The notes under the pieces: model-generated | What the model was told of the DNA's origin: nothing | Database searches by the model: none | The model's input: only the letters and a program-made list of their open reading frames with translations | Assembly (NCBI GenBank): GCA_003833135.1 | Contig: QZLH01001359.1 | Location: 8,429-23,255, forward strand | Origin: Oehlia diaphana | Taxonomy: Eukaryota > Glomeromycota > Glomeromycetes > Glomerales > Glomeraceae | DNA: 14,827 bases | Reading direction: 5' to 3' | Made by a program: the position numbers and the translations under genes | Part shown: one piece after another, positions 1-8,614 of the stretch | Layout of the letters: each line of letters begins with the position of its first letter | How positions within the stretch are numbered: position 1 is the first letter of the stretch

Positions 1-707
1 CACCGCCACCACCACCGCCACCGCCACCACCACCACCACCACCACCACCACCATCTTCAGACAATATAGCTGGTATAGTTGTGGGATCTTTATTGAGTGG
101 TATTTTATTATCAGTTGGGAGTTTCTTGATATATAAATGGAATAAAAATAAACAGAAAACTATTCATGAAAATGATAATAATAATGATTACAGTCAAGAA
201 GAAAAGGAGCTTCCTAACATAAGGGATATTCATAATTATAAACAAGATATCAATAATAATGAGCAAGAAACTATTCAAATTGATCAAATACCTAGAAATG
301 AAAGTACGTCCAATTATGAACCAATAATAATTCCACCTCCAATAATTAATAAGAATAACTATCATAAGCAAGAAATTATTCTAATACCCGAAAATGAAAA
401 TACAACCAACCATGAACCAATAAGTATTCCAGTCAATGATCATCATGGGCAAGAAATTATTTTAGCACCCGAAAATGAAAATACTAGTGATCACGAACCA
501 ACAATTCCAGCTCCTGCAGTAGTTAATACTAATAATTATAATTATGGGCAAGAAGTAATTTCAACATCTAATCCTAATAATAATAGGATATCATCACAAC
601 TTTTAAATGATGAAATTCTTCAAGCTATTAAACAAGAAATTGGCCAAAATTTGAAAAATGAAATTCTTCAAGCTGTTAGAGAGGAGAATATTAATAACAA
701 AAAGTAA
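1..707 (+). CDS. Gene A, 3' end: membrane span and cytoplasmic tail of a kelch/transmembrane protein (5' part outside window)
   Basis: The reading frame is already open at base 3, so the gene starts left of the window; no start lies inside it. In order it encodes a run of 17 prolines (3-53), a short SSDN spacer, one hydrophobic span (about 66-134, ending in LIYKW), a basic stop-transfer KNKQK and a tail of about 180 residues ending at the TAA at 705-707. The tail is rich in Asn, Gln, Ile and Glu, has imperfect repeats of the type QEII.x.PENENT, and ends in an amphipathic stretch (DEILQAIKQEIGQNLKNE). The span and tail match those of gene C (14119-14827) almost residue for residue, so the missing N-terminal part is inferred to be a signal peptide and kelch propeller. 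Predicted topology is type I: propeller outside, tail in the cytoplasm. Ligand and signalling role are unknown. Confidence 0.85.
   Translation, partial: PPPPPPPPPPPPPPPPPSSDNIAGIVVGSLLSGILLSVGSFLIYKWNKNKQKTIHENDNNNDYSQEEKELPNIRDIHNYKQDINNNEQETIQIDQIPRNESTSNYEPIIIPPPIINKNNYHKQEIILIPENENTTNHEPISIPVNDHHGQEIILAPENENTSDHEPTIPAPAVVNTNNYNYGQEVISTSNPNNNRISSQLLNDEILQAIKQEIGQNLKNEILQAVREENINNKK
3..53 (+). repeat. (CCA/CCG)17 microsatellite encoding a poly-proline stalk
   Basis: Seventeen consecutive CCA or CCG codons read as proline in gene A, just before the membrane span. The true length may be larger because the run touches the window edge. The matching trinucleotide run in gene C is read one base out of phase, as threonine. 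Confidence 0.9.
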
Positions 708-1094
708 TACAAGATTAATTTAATAATAATTGTTATCTTATTATATTGACAAACATGAAAATAATGTAATGATGAAACAATTTTTTTCTTTAAATAATGT
801 ATTAAATATGTGTATATCTTTTAACGAAATATTTTCATGCTTATATCTCATATTACCCAAAGAGAAATTCGACGACAAGCCACTTCATTCTTTTTTTAAA
901 TTATTTTATACAGAAAGAATTCTTGCATTGAAATTTTATAATAATTTAGACCAAATTTATAGTTCCTAATTTCAAACATTATACACTACGTTTTGAATTA
1001 TTTCTTTAAAATAAAATTTCATAATCAATAACTGAAAACCTTATTCGTAAATTCATGAATTAGGGTTTACTAGTATTAGAAAGAAAATAATAAC
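708..1094. other. 3' flank of gene A, no supported gene
   Basis: A+T-rich DNA between the stop of gene A and the end of the inverted pseudogene. An open frame covers 730-969, but its first ATG is at 769, it has no recognisable domain, and it lies where the 3' UTR of gene A is expected. I see no other structure. Confidence 0.5.
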
Positions 1095-1656
1095 TTTCTC
1101 GGAGTTGGTGCATTTCCTTTACTCCAACTTAGATTTATTGTATCTAAAATAAACATTTCATTTATTACATAAACAGTATTGGTACCTCCACTCCATAAAT
1201 ACATCCTTCCGTCCCTAAAAAAAAATTTTCAGAAAAGTTTCTTATGAAATCTAGAAAAATGATCATTTTATTGGAGTTTTTTCCAGAATATTTTTTTTTG
1301 GTACTATACTCCATATAATACTTTGTGAATCAAATTTATAAACCAAAGCCATTGTTTGATCAGACGAAACTCCTCCGAGTATCATTATTTAACTGACGTT
1401 GCAGAAGAATGACGGAGGCGGAACATATAATATTTGATAAGTCTTGCCATGATAATTGTTGAATATTAAATAGTACGGAAACATCAAGATAAAAAATTCT
1501 TAATAGCTTATGTTTAAATCCAATTCCCCAAAATATATAATTTATTATAGCAGTATGAAGATTATATACACTTGGTTTAAAGGACGTAATTTGGCCATTT
1601 ACTTTAACTAATACTTGAAGTATCCATAATGTGAAAAAGATGATTATGATTGACAA
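1095..1656 (-). pseudogene. Decayed first exon of a kelch/transmembrane gene, inverted relative to genes A and C
   Basis: Read on the minus strand, this DNA follows exon 1 of gene C from its start codon to the APTPR segment. Recognisable blocks are the signal peptide end (LQVLVKVN), FKPSV, FYLDVSV, LSWQDLSNI, then in other frames SDQTMALVY with FDSQS, and finally DGRMYLWSGG, NEMFILDT and NAPTPR. It is dead: the base matching the ATG of gene C reads TTG, the first kelch strand has lost codons, about nine bases are missing before the second Gly-Gly (near 1380), and several indels shift the frame. At about 1210-1310 the match is poor and T-rich. Introns and later exons are absent, so either only the 5' part was copied or the rest was lost. 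The open frame at 1360-1656 is a remnant of this copy, not a gene. Confidence 0.85.
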
Positions 1657-2640
1657 ACGGTCTAGTTAAACGAACTTTATGCGAAATTTTGGGCCAATTA
1701 CTTTGCTAATATCAGCAAGATTTAGACGTAAAAGTAGAAATAAATATTTAAGAAAAAACACTTAATTACCTTAATTTTTTTTACGGTATTTAAAATTTAG
1801 CGGTACACTTGTATTAAAAGTATGAATATTCGAGAATTAATAATAAATAATGCACATTTGACCTAAGCAATAAATTCCGTATGGTCGATGTGACATAAAA
1901 TCATAAGATATTATCAAGTATCAACCAATTCAATATCAAAACAAATATCAAATAATTAAAATAAATTTTTCGGCTTGAAAATAAAAAAGGAAGTTCTTGT
2001 GATCAACGAGTATGATCACAATAAACAATAATCCAAATAAATATGCAATGTAATATCGTGTTAAACATCATGCATCAAAGATTTAATAAACAAGTTATTT
2101 CAAGTAGGTACTTTAATGCTGGCTTTGAAAGTTTCGAAACTTGCTTTTCAAAAAATTAAAAAAAATAAAATTTTCCTTATTCTTGCTTGCAATTATATAA
2201 CAGATAAGCTTCATGAATATTTAAGATGGTAAAAAAACCAATGTAACGTAACAGCTAATGTAACACACTAACACAAACCATCCATATTTTGTGACCTTTG
2301 ATGCAAAAACACGTTGCACAGGTCAATAACGACATCAGTTTCAGCCATTTTCACTTTTTGCATGAAAACTGATTATCTATATGTTGTGCCCCAAATCCCA
2401 AATTGACGATAATCATCGATGATTACTATATATGAAAAGTAATGCTTTGAAAATTCTTAAGGCATTATAAAGATGGGCTGATAATTTAGGCCGATCGTTG
2501 ATTTTGGGCAATCGTCTACTTGGGGCACAACATATAAAGTTTTTAAAGTTGCACAGTAATAGAAAATGGTTAAATAGTTTCTATTTTAAATTTCTATATC
2601 AAGTAATATTATAATGAGTATGCTTCTGCAAATTTGTTAC
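1657..2640 (-). repeat. Old upstream region of the pseudogene, inverted copy of the DNA upstream of gene C
   Basis: Read on the minus strand, collinear islands match 11830-12609. They include TTCATGAAGCTTAT, TTTAACACGATA, TTGATCACAA, TTTTCAAGCC with AAAAATT, TATGATTTTATG, and CATTATAATATTACTTGATA followed by TAGAAATTTAAAATAGAAA. Islands are separated by diverged stretches. The order is preserved, so this is one duplication and not scattered repeats. No gene is seen here. Confidence 0.8.
2378..2536. mobile_element. 159-bp MITE-like element with 17-bp terminal inverted repeats
   Basis: The left end TATATGTTGTGCCCCAA (2378-2394) is repeated exactly, inverted, at 2520-2536. The interior has no open frame, so any movement needed a transposase from elsewhere. 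The TATA at each end would fit a TA target duplication, but the exact boundary is uncertain. It sits inside the old upstream region of the pseudogene, and the matching stretch upstream of gene C (around 11940) lacks it. Confidence 0.8.
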
Positions 2641-2734
2641 CTTATTTGTTTACCGCTGAATAAAAAAAACAGCCCCTACTAATTTTCAGTTTTCAGTACT
2701 CTAATACAAAAAAATTTGTTTTGGCTAGTGGAAT

Positions 2735-2965
2735 TTATAAACTAACTATATCGCCCACTTAACGAATTGATATTTTATAAATAAAAAAAAAATAATGTTT
2801 TTACTACACACAATCGTACTCTGATGAAATTTTTTTAAAAAAATTATTTTTTAGTGTTTATTTAGAATATTCGTTCAATTATTCTAATTACATTTCTAAA
2901 ATAAACTGTAATTCACGATTACCTTTAAAAAAAATATTTCCTTATTTTTTTTATATATGAAACGT
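2735..2965 (+). repeat. Copy 1 of a three-copy degenerate repeat block (most diverged)
   Basis: This stretch shares the order TATATCGCC, TTTTTACT, ATCGTA, TGATGAAATTTT, GTTTATT, TTCAATTATTC with the blocks at 5746-7165 (same orientation) and 10831-11487 (inverted). It lies upstream of the pseudogene as the inverted block lies upstream of gene C, so it is probably the far end of the same inverted duplication. It has no coding capacity. Confidence 0.6.
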
Positions 2966-3801
2966 ACAGTAAAAATGAAGAATAAAGGATCATGAACGAA
3001 AAACTTGTCTATTGAAATTTTATTGTATTTTCACAGCAAAAAAAAATTTACGAAAGAAATAACTTTTTTACATACAAAATGATAATAAAATTAAAGATAA
3101 CGTTAGAAAATTATTACAACTACACTTTATTAATTTTCGAAACTTGAGACTAAGTTACTAAATACCAAAGTTTGGACGCTCAAGACGCTTGATAAAAGTT
3201 AGAAACATCCCTTTGTTAATTAACATAGGAGAATAATATGTAAAAAAATTATAAAAAAAATGTAAAAATCTCAATAGTAATAATTAGTAAAGGACTTAGG
3301 TAAACAGTTAACTTTGTTTCTGCCTTTTGTTTTTAAAAGAACAAGATGCCGCAGCAAGATGGAAAAAGATAAGACATGTAATATTGATCAGTAAGTTCCG
3401 TATACTTGTAAAACTGTTGCGAAATAGGATAAGTCATTAGGATAACGATTGCATGTCTAAAAAAAACTTTACGTGAAATTATTAAGTGAAATTATCATAC
3501 TGCAATTACTGTATGGAAATTATTGTGCTATGAAACCGACTTCATAATATTGTTCAAGTTTATAATTGCAAGAATAAAAAGGTTCTTATTATGAAAAATT
3601 TTTTTTTTTTGTTCAACCGAGTTTATTGAAGTACTATTATTGCTAGCTATTATTACACAAAAAATGTTGTGCTATGGATAACAAATTTTGCATATAAATT
3701 TTATAAGTAGGAACAAACCTAATTATTTTTACTTCTTTTTCAGTCAAATTATATGAATATATTATATAAATTATTTTTTTATCATATAATTTCCTTTAAT
3801 A
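2966..3801. other. A+T-rich upstream region of gene B, no gene
   Basis: No open frame of note and no clear repeat family. The last 60 bases before the ATG are nearly pure A+T (TATATTATATAAATT around 3756-3772), which could serve as a TATA element. In DNA of this composition that is weak evidence. A poly-T run lies near 3598-3610. Confidence 0.4.
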
Positions 3802-4929
3802 ATGAAGAAAATATTCATTTTGATTTTTATGATTCTTATTATTTTACTTCAATTTATACATGAAGTAAATACCCAAGCTCCAGAACCAGGACCAGGAGCA
3901 CCAGGAGCACCACCAGCACCCGCACCACCAGAAGGTGGAAAGGCACCAGAAGATGGAAAAGCACCAGCGGATGGAAAAGCACCAGGAAAGATAGTACCAC
4001 CAGCAGGAGTCCCAGAAGCACCAGCACCGGATGGAAAGGCACCAGAAGATGGAAAAGCACCAGGAGCAGCACCACCAGAAGATGGAAAGGCACCAGAAGA
4101 TGGAAAAGCACCAGCGGATGGAAAAGCACCAGCGGATGGAAAAGCACCAGCGGATGGAAAAGCACCAGCGGATGGAAAGGCACCAGCGGATGGAAAAGCA
4201 CCAGCGGATGGAAAGGCACCAGCGGATGGAAAGGCACCAGCACCAAAAGCACCAGCACCTGGAAAGGTACCAACACCAGTGGATGCAAAGGCACCAGTAC
4301 CAGCACCACCAACAGCAGGATCATCATCAACACGGCCATCAGCATCATCGACAGCATTACCAGCGGAAGGTGCAAATAATATGTTAACTGCTTCAATTAT
4401 TGGAGGGATAGTTAGTAATTTAATTTTCATTGTTCTAGTTGGTTTATGCTTTTTTTTATTGAAAATGTATAAAAATAAAAAAGAAAGTTCTAAAGCAATT
4501 GCGACTCCCGGGTTGAATAATGAAAATAATAATAATATTTCAAATCCTGGAATCATGAATGATGATTTATATCATAACAAATTGTTACCTACTCCCATAG
4601 AATTAGTAATTCCAAATCAAGGACAAGAACTTGCACCAAATTATAACAATCAACAAGGAGCAACACGCGAATTAGGAAATAACTCAGTAGATAATGAAAT
4701 TATTCAAAATATTAGACAAGAAATGGTTCATAATATAAGTCAAGATCCAGCAAGAAATTTATCATCATTTAATATCGATGAAGATATTATAAATCAAATG
4801 AAACAAGACATTTTACTAGATATTAAACAAGAATTGAAGCAGAATATAAGGTCAAAAGTAATGACATCATTTTATAAAGATAATAATGTTGATGATAATG
4901 GTAGTAGTAATAGCAATGTTAATAAATAA
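3802..4929 (+). CDS. Gene B: secreted-type single-pass membrane protein with a Gly-Lys-Ala-Pro hexapeptide-repeat ectodomain
   Basis: A single exon of 375 codons, complete from ATG to TAA. Residues 1-25 form a strong signal peptide (basic start, long Ile/Leu/Phe core, cleavage likely near VNTQ). Residues 26-170 are low complexity, built on the hexamer ADGKAP or EDGKAP, with Pro-Ala stretches. A short Ser/Thr-rich stalk follows (about 171-193), then one membrane span (about 197-220) and a basic KMYKNKK stop-transfer. The tail of about 150 residues is rich in Asn and Gln and holds two amphipathic stretches at about 298-313 (NEIIQNIRQEMVHNIS) and 327-345 (EDIINQMKQDILLDIKQEL). These resemble the tail ends of genes A and C. 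Codon use in the tail matches its neighbours. I do not recognise a named family; a cell-wall-spanning sensor or adhesin is one possibility. The long open frames in other phases and on the minus strand over 3849-4556 are by-products of the repeat. Confidence 0.85.
   Translation: MKKIFILIFMILIILLQFIHEVNTQAPEPGPGAPGAPPAPAPPEGGKAPEDGKAPADGKAPGKIVPPAGVPEAPAPDGKAPEDGKAPGAAPPEDGKAPEDGKAPADGKAPADGKAPADGKAPADGKAPADGKAPADGKAPADGKAPAPKAPAPGKVPTPVDAKAPVPAPPTAGSSSTRPSASSTALPAEGANNMLTASIIGGIVSNLIFIVLVGLCFFLLKMYKNKKESSKAIATPGLNNENNNNISNPGIMNDDLYHNKLLPTPIELVIPNQGQELAPNYNNQQGATRELGNNSVDNEIIQNIRQEMVHNISQDPARNLSSFNIDEDIINQMKQDILLDIKQELKQNIRSKVMTSFYKDNNVDDNGSSNSNVNK
4108..4233 (+). repeat. Seven tandem 18-bp units encoding APADGK
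   Basis: The unit GCACCAGCGGATGGAAAA is repeated seven times without interruption. The copies differ only by A or G in the last base of the lysine codon. Related but irregular units (GAAGAT in place of GCGGAT) extend from about 3940 to 4107. Such perfect DNA identity points to recent expansion by unequal exchange or slippage, so copy number is probably variable between strains. Confidence 0.95.
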
Positions 4930-5433
4930 TATATTTATTTTATGAACAAATTATTCCCAACATCTTACTATAAGAGAGTGAACACCCAAAAATTCCAAGT
5001 CAAAAAAAAAAGTTAAACTGAATGAGGTATATAATTAGTTGTATTATATAATATTTTTTCATTTATTTATTTTATGATGATGTTTTTTTTTATTTCCATT
5101 TGTAAATTATATTAAAACGACGACTACATTAATAATATTTTTTTATATATAAAATAATCTTTAGGTGTTAAACTTTATATAAATAACTGAATTTTTCAGT
5201 AATAATATCAGATAAAAATTCAAATAAAATTTTAGATGGGAAGTAGCATCATAATTTATTAGAGAATTAATAATAATAGAAACGAAAAAAAAAATATTAT
5301 AATATCACTTATTTTAGTCAGGGATTCGTGCATTCATATTACAAATTCATATTTTAAAAATTTTAAAATTAGAATCTTGATCCTCCCCCTTACGTTTCAT
5401 ATCTGATATACAGTATATACAGTCAGACTGGGG

Positions 5434-5442
5434 TATATAAAA
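5434..5442 (+). promoter_or_regulatory. Orphan TATA-box match
   Basis: TATATAAAA preceded by GGGG is a good core-promoter match in a locally less A+T-rich setting, which makes it less likely to be chance than the other TATA strings in this window. No open frame follows, so it may belong to a lost gene, a non-coding transcript, or nothing. Confidence 0.3.
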
Positions 5443-5481
5443 AGCAATTGACTAAAGTCACACACCTTTTTTCTCCGTTTT

Positions 5482-5515
<34 letters not shown>
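5482..5515 (+). repeat. (ATC)11 microsatellite
   Basis: An uninterrupted ATC trinucleotide run directly downstream of the TATA-like site. It is not inside a supported reading frame. Confidence 0.95.
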
Positions 5516-5579
5516 ATTATTCGATTCCGTGTAACAGATCGCAAAAATTGATTGAATAATATAGACTTCCCCAGCGCCT

Positions 5580-5688
5580 AAAAAAAATGTCACGAGATGG
5601 CCAGCATTACGCATTTTGGCTGAAATTAGTGTGGCGCATGTTTGACAGATAAGGAAAAGGCCATCGTGAATTTTCGGGACATTTTTTG
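5580..5688. repeat. Imperfect inverted repeat, possible small MITE
   Basis: AAAAAATGTC followed by ACGA and TGGCC (5580-5603) faces GGCCATCGTG and GACATTTTTT (5659-5688). The right arm carries extra bases, so pairing is interrupted. The interior is non-coding. Confidence 0.4.
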
Positions 5689-5851
5689 TAGTTTCTCAAA
5701 ATCACGTGGCCAGTAAGCTTCTGCCTATTTACTTGTACAGTACTTTAGTGATCATCAAAACACAAAGTATCTAATCCCAAATCTAGCTAACTAGTAAAGA
5801 GTATATCACTTATGAGTTGATATTTATAAAAATAATTTTTTACTGTATATA

Positions 5852-6517
5852 TACTCTACTTGGACAAAAGTAGCGTACACCTAATTTTGCTCAATTGCTC
5901 AAAAACATACATATTAAATATATTACTCAAAATTTTAATATGTGATAAAATGAACACTAAAAAACACATAATTAAAATTTTTATATCGCTAGCTTCATAT
6001 AACTCCATTAATTAAACAATTAAAAAATAATTTTTTTTTGTAAATGGCTAAATTAAAAAATGAAAAAATACAATTGACGTCAGTATTTTTTTGATTCCTA
6101 ATTTTCTAGAAAAGATAAAGATATAAGAATTTATATGCTATTTCTTTAAAGAAATAGCTTTTAAATGATTTAAAATTTAACCATTTTTAATATGTACAAT
6201 TGGGTCTGGTTCATTTCACCGCCTGTCGGTGAAACGTTTGTCGGTAAAGTAATTGTCGGTGAGTTAAAGTGACCCATATAATTTTAAGTAAATAATGCGA
6301 AAATAATATAACTTTTTGCAATTTTAGTTTAATTTTCTTTTTTTACAATTTTTTCATAAAAATTATATAATAACATGTAAGCTAGCAATGAAAAATTCAA
6401 TACATATGTTTACGGGAATTTGTGTGATCACGTAAGAGTTTCAGGCATTAATTATTTAATTTTATATAAAATTTAAAGTTAATGGGGTGTCCGCTACTTT
6501 TGTCCAGGTTTAGTGTA
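5852..6517. mobile_element. Non-autonomous Tc1/mariner-like element, about 666 bp, with TA target duplication
   Basis: The ends are inverted repeats of about 30 bp with the shared core TGGACAAAAGTAGCG (5861-5875, inverted at 6493-6507). Outside this core both ends read TACTCTA or TACACTA, and both are flanked by TA. The uninterrupted copy near 11420-11435 (minus strand) reads straight through as TACTGTAATTGATCGTA, which supports an insertion at a TA. TA duplication and ends of this kind are typical of the Tc1/mariner superfamily. No transposase frame is present, so it is a deletion derivative or MITE. Confidence 0.8.
6201..6275. repeat. Short G+C-richer palindromic insert nested in the Tc1-like element
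   Basis: TGGGTC at the left is answered by GACCCA at the right, and inner CACCG by CGGTGAG. Inside are a perfect hairpin TTCACCG/CGGTGAA (6215-6232) and three copies of TGTCGGT spaced 15-16 bases apart. The block is far less A+T-rich than the DNA around it, which suggests a small element inserted into the larger one. Confidence 0.5.
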
Positions 6518-6717
6518 TATGATCGTACCATGATGAAATTTTATTTATGTAAAAAAAATTGCTTACTTATGTTTATTATGTTTAAATATTCGGTCAATCA
6601 TTCAAATCATATTCAATTTAATAGATCCACCTTCATGATTTATTTTCTTATTTTTTTTTAAAAAAAAATGAAAAGAATTTCTTTTTTTAAAGTAACCTTC
6701 CTAAAACAGAATTCACA

Positions 6718-6864
6718 ATGCCTCTTAGGAATCTACGAAAAGATCAACGCCCATACTTTGCCTTCGACTTCCAAGGAAAACGTTATTGCTTCACATGTCT
6801 TCCATTTGTCTGTCAGCAAGCCCGAGGATTTTCACCAAAGTCCTTCGTCCGGTCGGGAAGATAA
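6718..6864 (+). pseudogene. Reverse transcriptase fragment of a DIRS-like (tyrosine recombinase) retrotransposon, frameshifted
   Basis: In the frame starting at 6718 the product contains YFAFDFQGKRYCFTCLPF, which matches the fingers/palm border of DIRS-type reverse transcriptases, where an LPFGLS motif then follows. One base is missing after the PF codons (about 6807-6809). The rest of the motif continues in the third frame, with LSASPRIFTKVLRP from 6810 to about 6851. Only about 50 codons remain; the catalytic YxDD motif, RNase H, methyltransferase and recombinase parts are all absent, so it is inactive. The piece is much richer in G+C than its surroundings. The open frame at 6668-6925 is in another phase and is not the real signal. 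Ty3-type origin is less likely but not excluded. Confidence 0.75.
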
Positions 6865-7169
6865 AAAAATATCTTTCCATATTCTGTATTTAAACATTTA
6901 TTTGGTATTATTGGTAGTTTGGTAGTGATGGAGGATAAATGACGAGGGTAATTCAAAACAATATTAACAATATTATATGTAACACGTGATGAAAATGATA
7001 CTGTACGGGTGAGTAGCCGCAGCGCTAGTTTAATATTTATGTATGAAGGCGTGATTTCACAATGTTCTTTATTAATATAACACGGAAAGTGCAGGAAAAG
7101 CGATTGCCTTGTAAAATTTGCAATTAAAATTTGAAGTTTGACTTCAAAAAATCTTGAGAGAACAAATAT

Positions 7170-7618
7170 ATATATTGTGCTTCAGACGACGATTTGTGTC
7201 AGATGCAGCTAACGTGCGTCAGATGTAGATTGATACCTGACGCGTTTCACCTGAATCACATATCCCATAGTAAACTTTTTTTTTACTAATGAAACTACTT
7301 TTATTCCATAAGTAAACTTGTATGTGACAATAAATACATACTGTATATTATGAAAATTTTATACATGTTTAATTTATTAAATATATAACATAAGATTTGC
7401 TTGAAAAAAATTGTAATTTATTAATACTTTTGAATGAAGTGCTTGTCCACGGGTTTTGAGTTTAACCAATTTAATGTTTTATGATTACATATTTTCTAAT
7501 ATAATCAATGAACTTATTTAAAAAATTTATTAAGTCTGGAAATTAACATAATTATATCAATTTTTATTTCACAAGTGACGCACGTCAGGTATCAAACTAT
7601 ATCTGACGCACAACATAT
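7170..7618. mobile_element. MITE-like element, about 450 bp, with terminal inverted repeats of about 40 bp
   Basis: The left arm at 7214-7255 (GTGCGTCAGATG, then GATACCTGACG) is repeated inverted at 7568-7611 with a few mismatches. Outside the left arm a partial extra copy of the end is present (TTGTGTCAGATGCAG at 7194-7208, and TTGTGCTTCAGA). The left terminus therefore seems to have been duplicated. Both outer edges lie in TATATA. The interior is A+T-rich and non-coding. Confidence 0.75.
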
Positions 7619-7620
7619 AT

Positions 7621-8614
7621 AATCATATTTTAAATTTGTAAGATTAAAAGCCTGTTATTGTCCGGATAATACGCTTGCACACAAATTTGAATTATCCTAC
7701 CCCTTTTTTGGATAATGGACACATAGGAAATATATAATGTTTATATGTAATAACACTATCGAAGAAACTTTTCTAAAAGAAAGAAAATAATAATTTTTTT
7801 AATAAAATAAAACAACCATTTTAATACGTATTTCCCATCTCAACTGATTTTTGGCGATTTTATTTTTATTATTTAAAGTGAGTAATAGTATTAACGACAG
7901 ACTTTAACGGTTTCCGTTTTCCTAGTTTATTTATTAGGTCTGACATATTTCGGGCGGTTGACCTGTGCCTTTACAATGCAAATTAATGGAGTATTTTTCA
8001 TTAATGGATTAATAAAAAAAAATTATTGTATTAACATTCTTATTGCTTCAATATCACTGAATTGAAGTGAAAGGATAAAAAGAACAAATTTTCTTTTTTA
8101 AAAAAAAGTAGTTATTTTTTAAAATTAAAAAAATTAAGGCTTCTGGACAGTCGAGACGCCACTAGCGATCGACCCTATAGTCACATGATAGTCACATGCT
8201 AGAAGCATTAAGTCGAGGTTTCAGTAATAAAACTCACTAATTAATAATCTTATAAAAGTATTGCTGTACAGTATATATATTTGAAAAAATTTATAACAGA
8301 ATAATTATTAAGCTTGATATAGTAAATGCACTATTTTTCCTATATTAGACATAATCCTAAATATAGAATTATAAAATCATATATTAGCAATATAAACGTA
8401 GTATAATATTTGCATAAATATAATGAAATTTTTTTACCAAAATTTTAAAAATATTATAGACCTTTATTACGACCTATTTAAGGCTATATTTGTAATTTTA
8501 TGTAATAGATACTTTTACTTTTAATAGACTATTATATTTATAATTTTTAATTAATTTAGCATATTAAAATGCTAATACAAAATTTCAGAATTTTTGCAAA
8601 GTATGTATTAGCTG
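7621..8614. other. A+T-rich intergenic DNA, no gene
   Basis: No supported reading frame. Small features only: an inverted pair ATTATCC/GGATAAT around 7691-7716 and an 11-bp tandem duplication at 8177-8198. Confidence 0.5.
8177..8198. repeat. Perfect 11-bp tandem duplication
   Basis: ATAGTCACATG occurs twice with no spacer, in a stretch less A+T-rich than its flanks. It could be a slippage product or a paired protein-binding site; nothing nearby decides between them. Confidence 0.6.

Larger units (their letters stand above)
4930..5745. other. 3' flank of gene B with a microsatellite and a TATA-like site, no gene
   Basis: The first 400 bases are A+T-rich and carry nothing I can name. From about 5390 the DNA is less biased and holds a good TATA-box match, an (ATC)n run and an inverted repeat, listed separately. 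The longest reading frame from an ATG after the TATA site (5588) has only 21 codons. Confidence 0.5.
5746..7165 (+). repeat. Copy 2 of the three-copy repeat block, interrupted by two insertions
   Basis: The order TAGTGATCATC, CTAACTAGTAAAGAGTATAT, TGATGAAATTTTAT, CAATCATTCAAATCA, TTTGGTATTAT with TGGTAGTTTGGTA, AGGATAAATGA, AGCGCTAG, TTCTTTATTAATA and GAAGTTTGACTTC is found in the same order, inverted, at 10831-11487. This copy has two stretches the other lacks: a Tc1/mariner-like element (about 5852-6517) and a reverse transcriptase fragment (about 6715-6863). Confidence 0.8.

Noticed and set aside
111..371. Minus-strand open frame over the tail of gene A, and its twin at 14182-14442
   Set aside because: Both are antisense shadows of the Asn/Ile-rich tail; the plus-strand frame is the one that keeps domain order and homology.
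730..969. 79-codon open frame after gene A
   Set aside because: It starts at a TTG, its first ATG is at 769, no domain is visible and it lies in the expected 3' UTR.
3849..4556. Long open frames antisense to gene B (minus strand, and a His/Gln-rich plus frame at 4031-4387)
   Set aside because: They exist because the 18-bp repeat has no stop in any frame. Only the 3802 frame has a signal peptide, membrane span and a tail with normal codon use after the repeat.
5518..5530. TTCGATTCC resembling a tRNA B box
   Set aside because: No A box at the right distance, no acceptor stem and no cloverleaf; chance match.
6668..6925. 85-codon open frame across the reverse transcriptase relic
   Set aside because: The recognisable reverse transcriptase motifs are in the two other forward frames; this frame is only their shadow.
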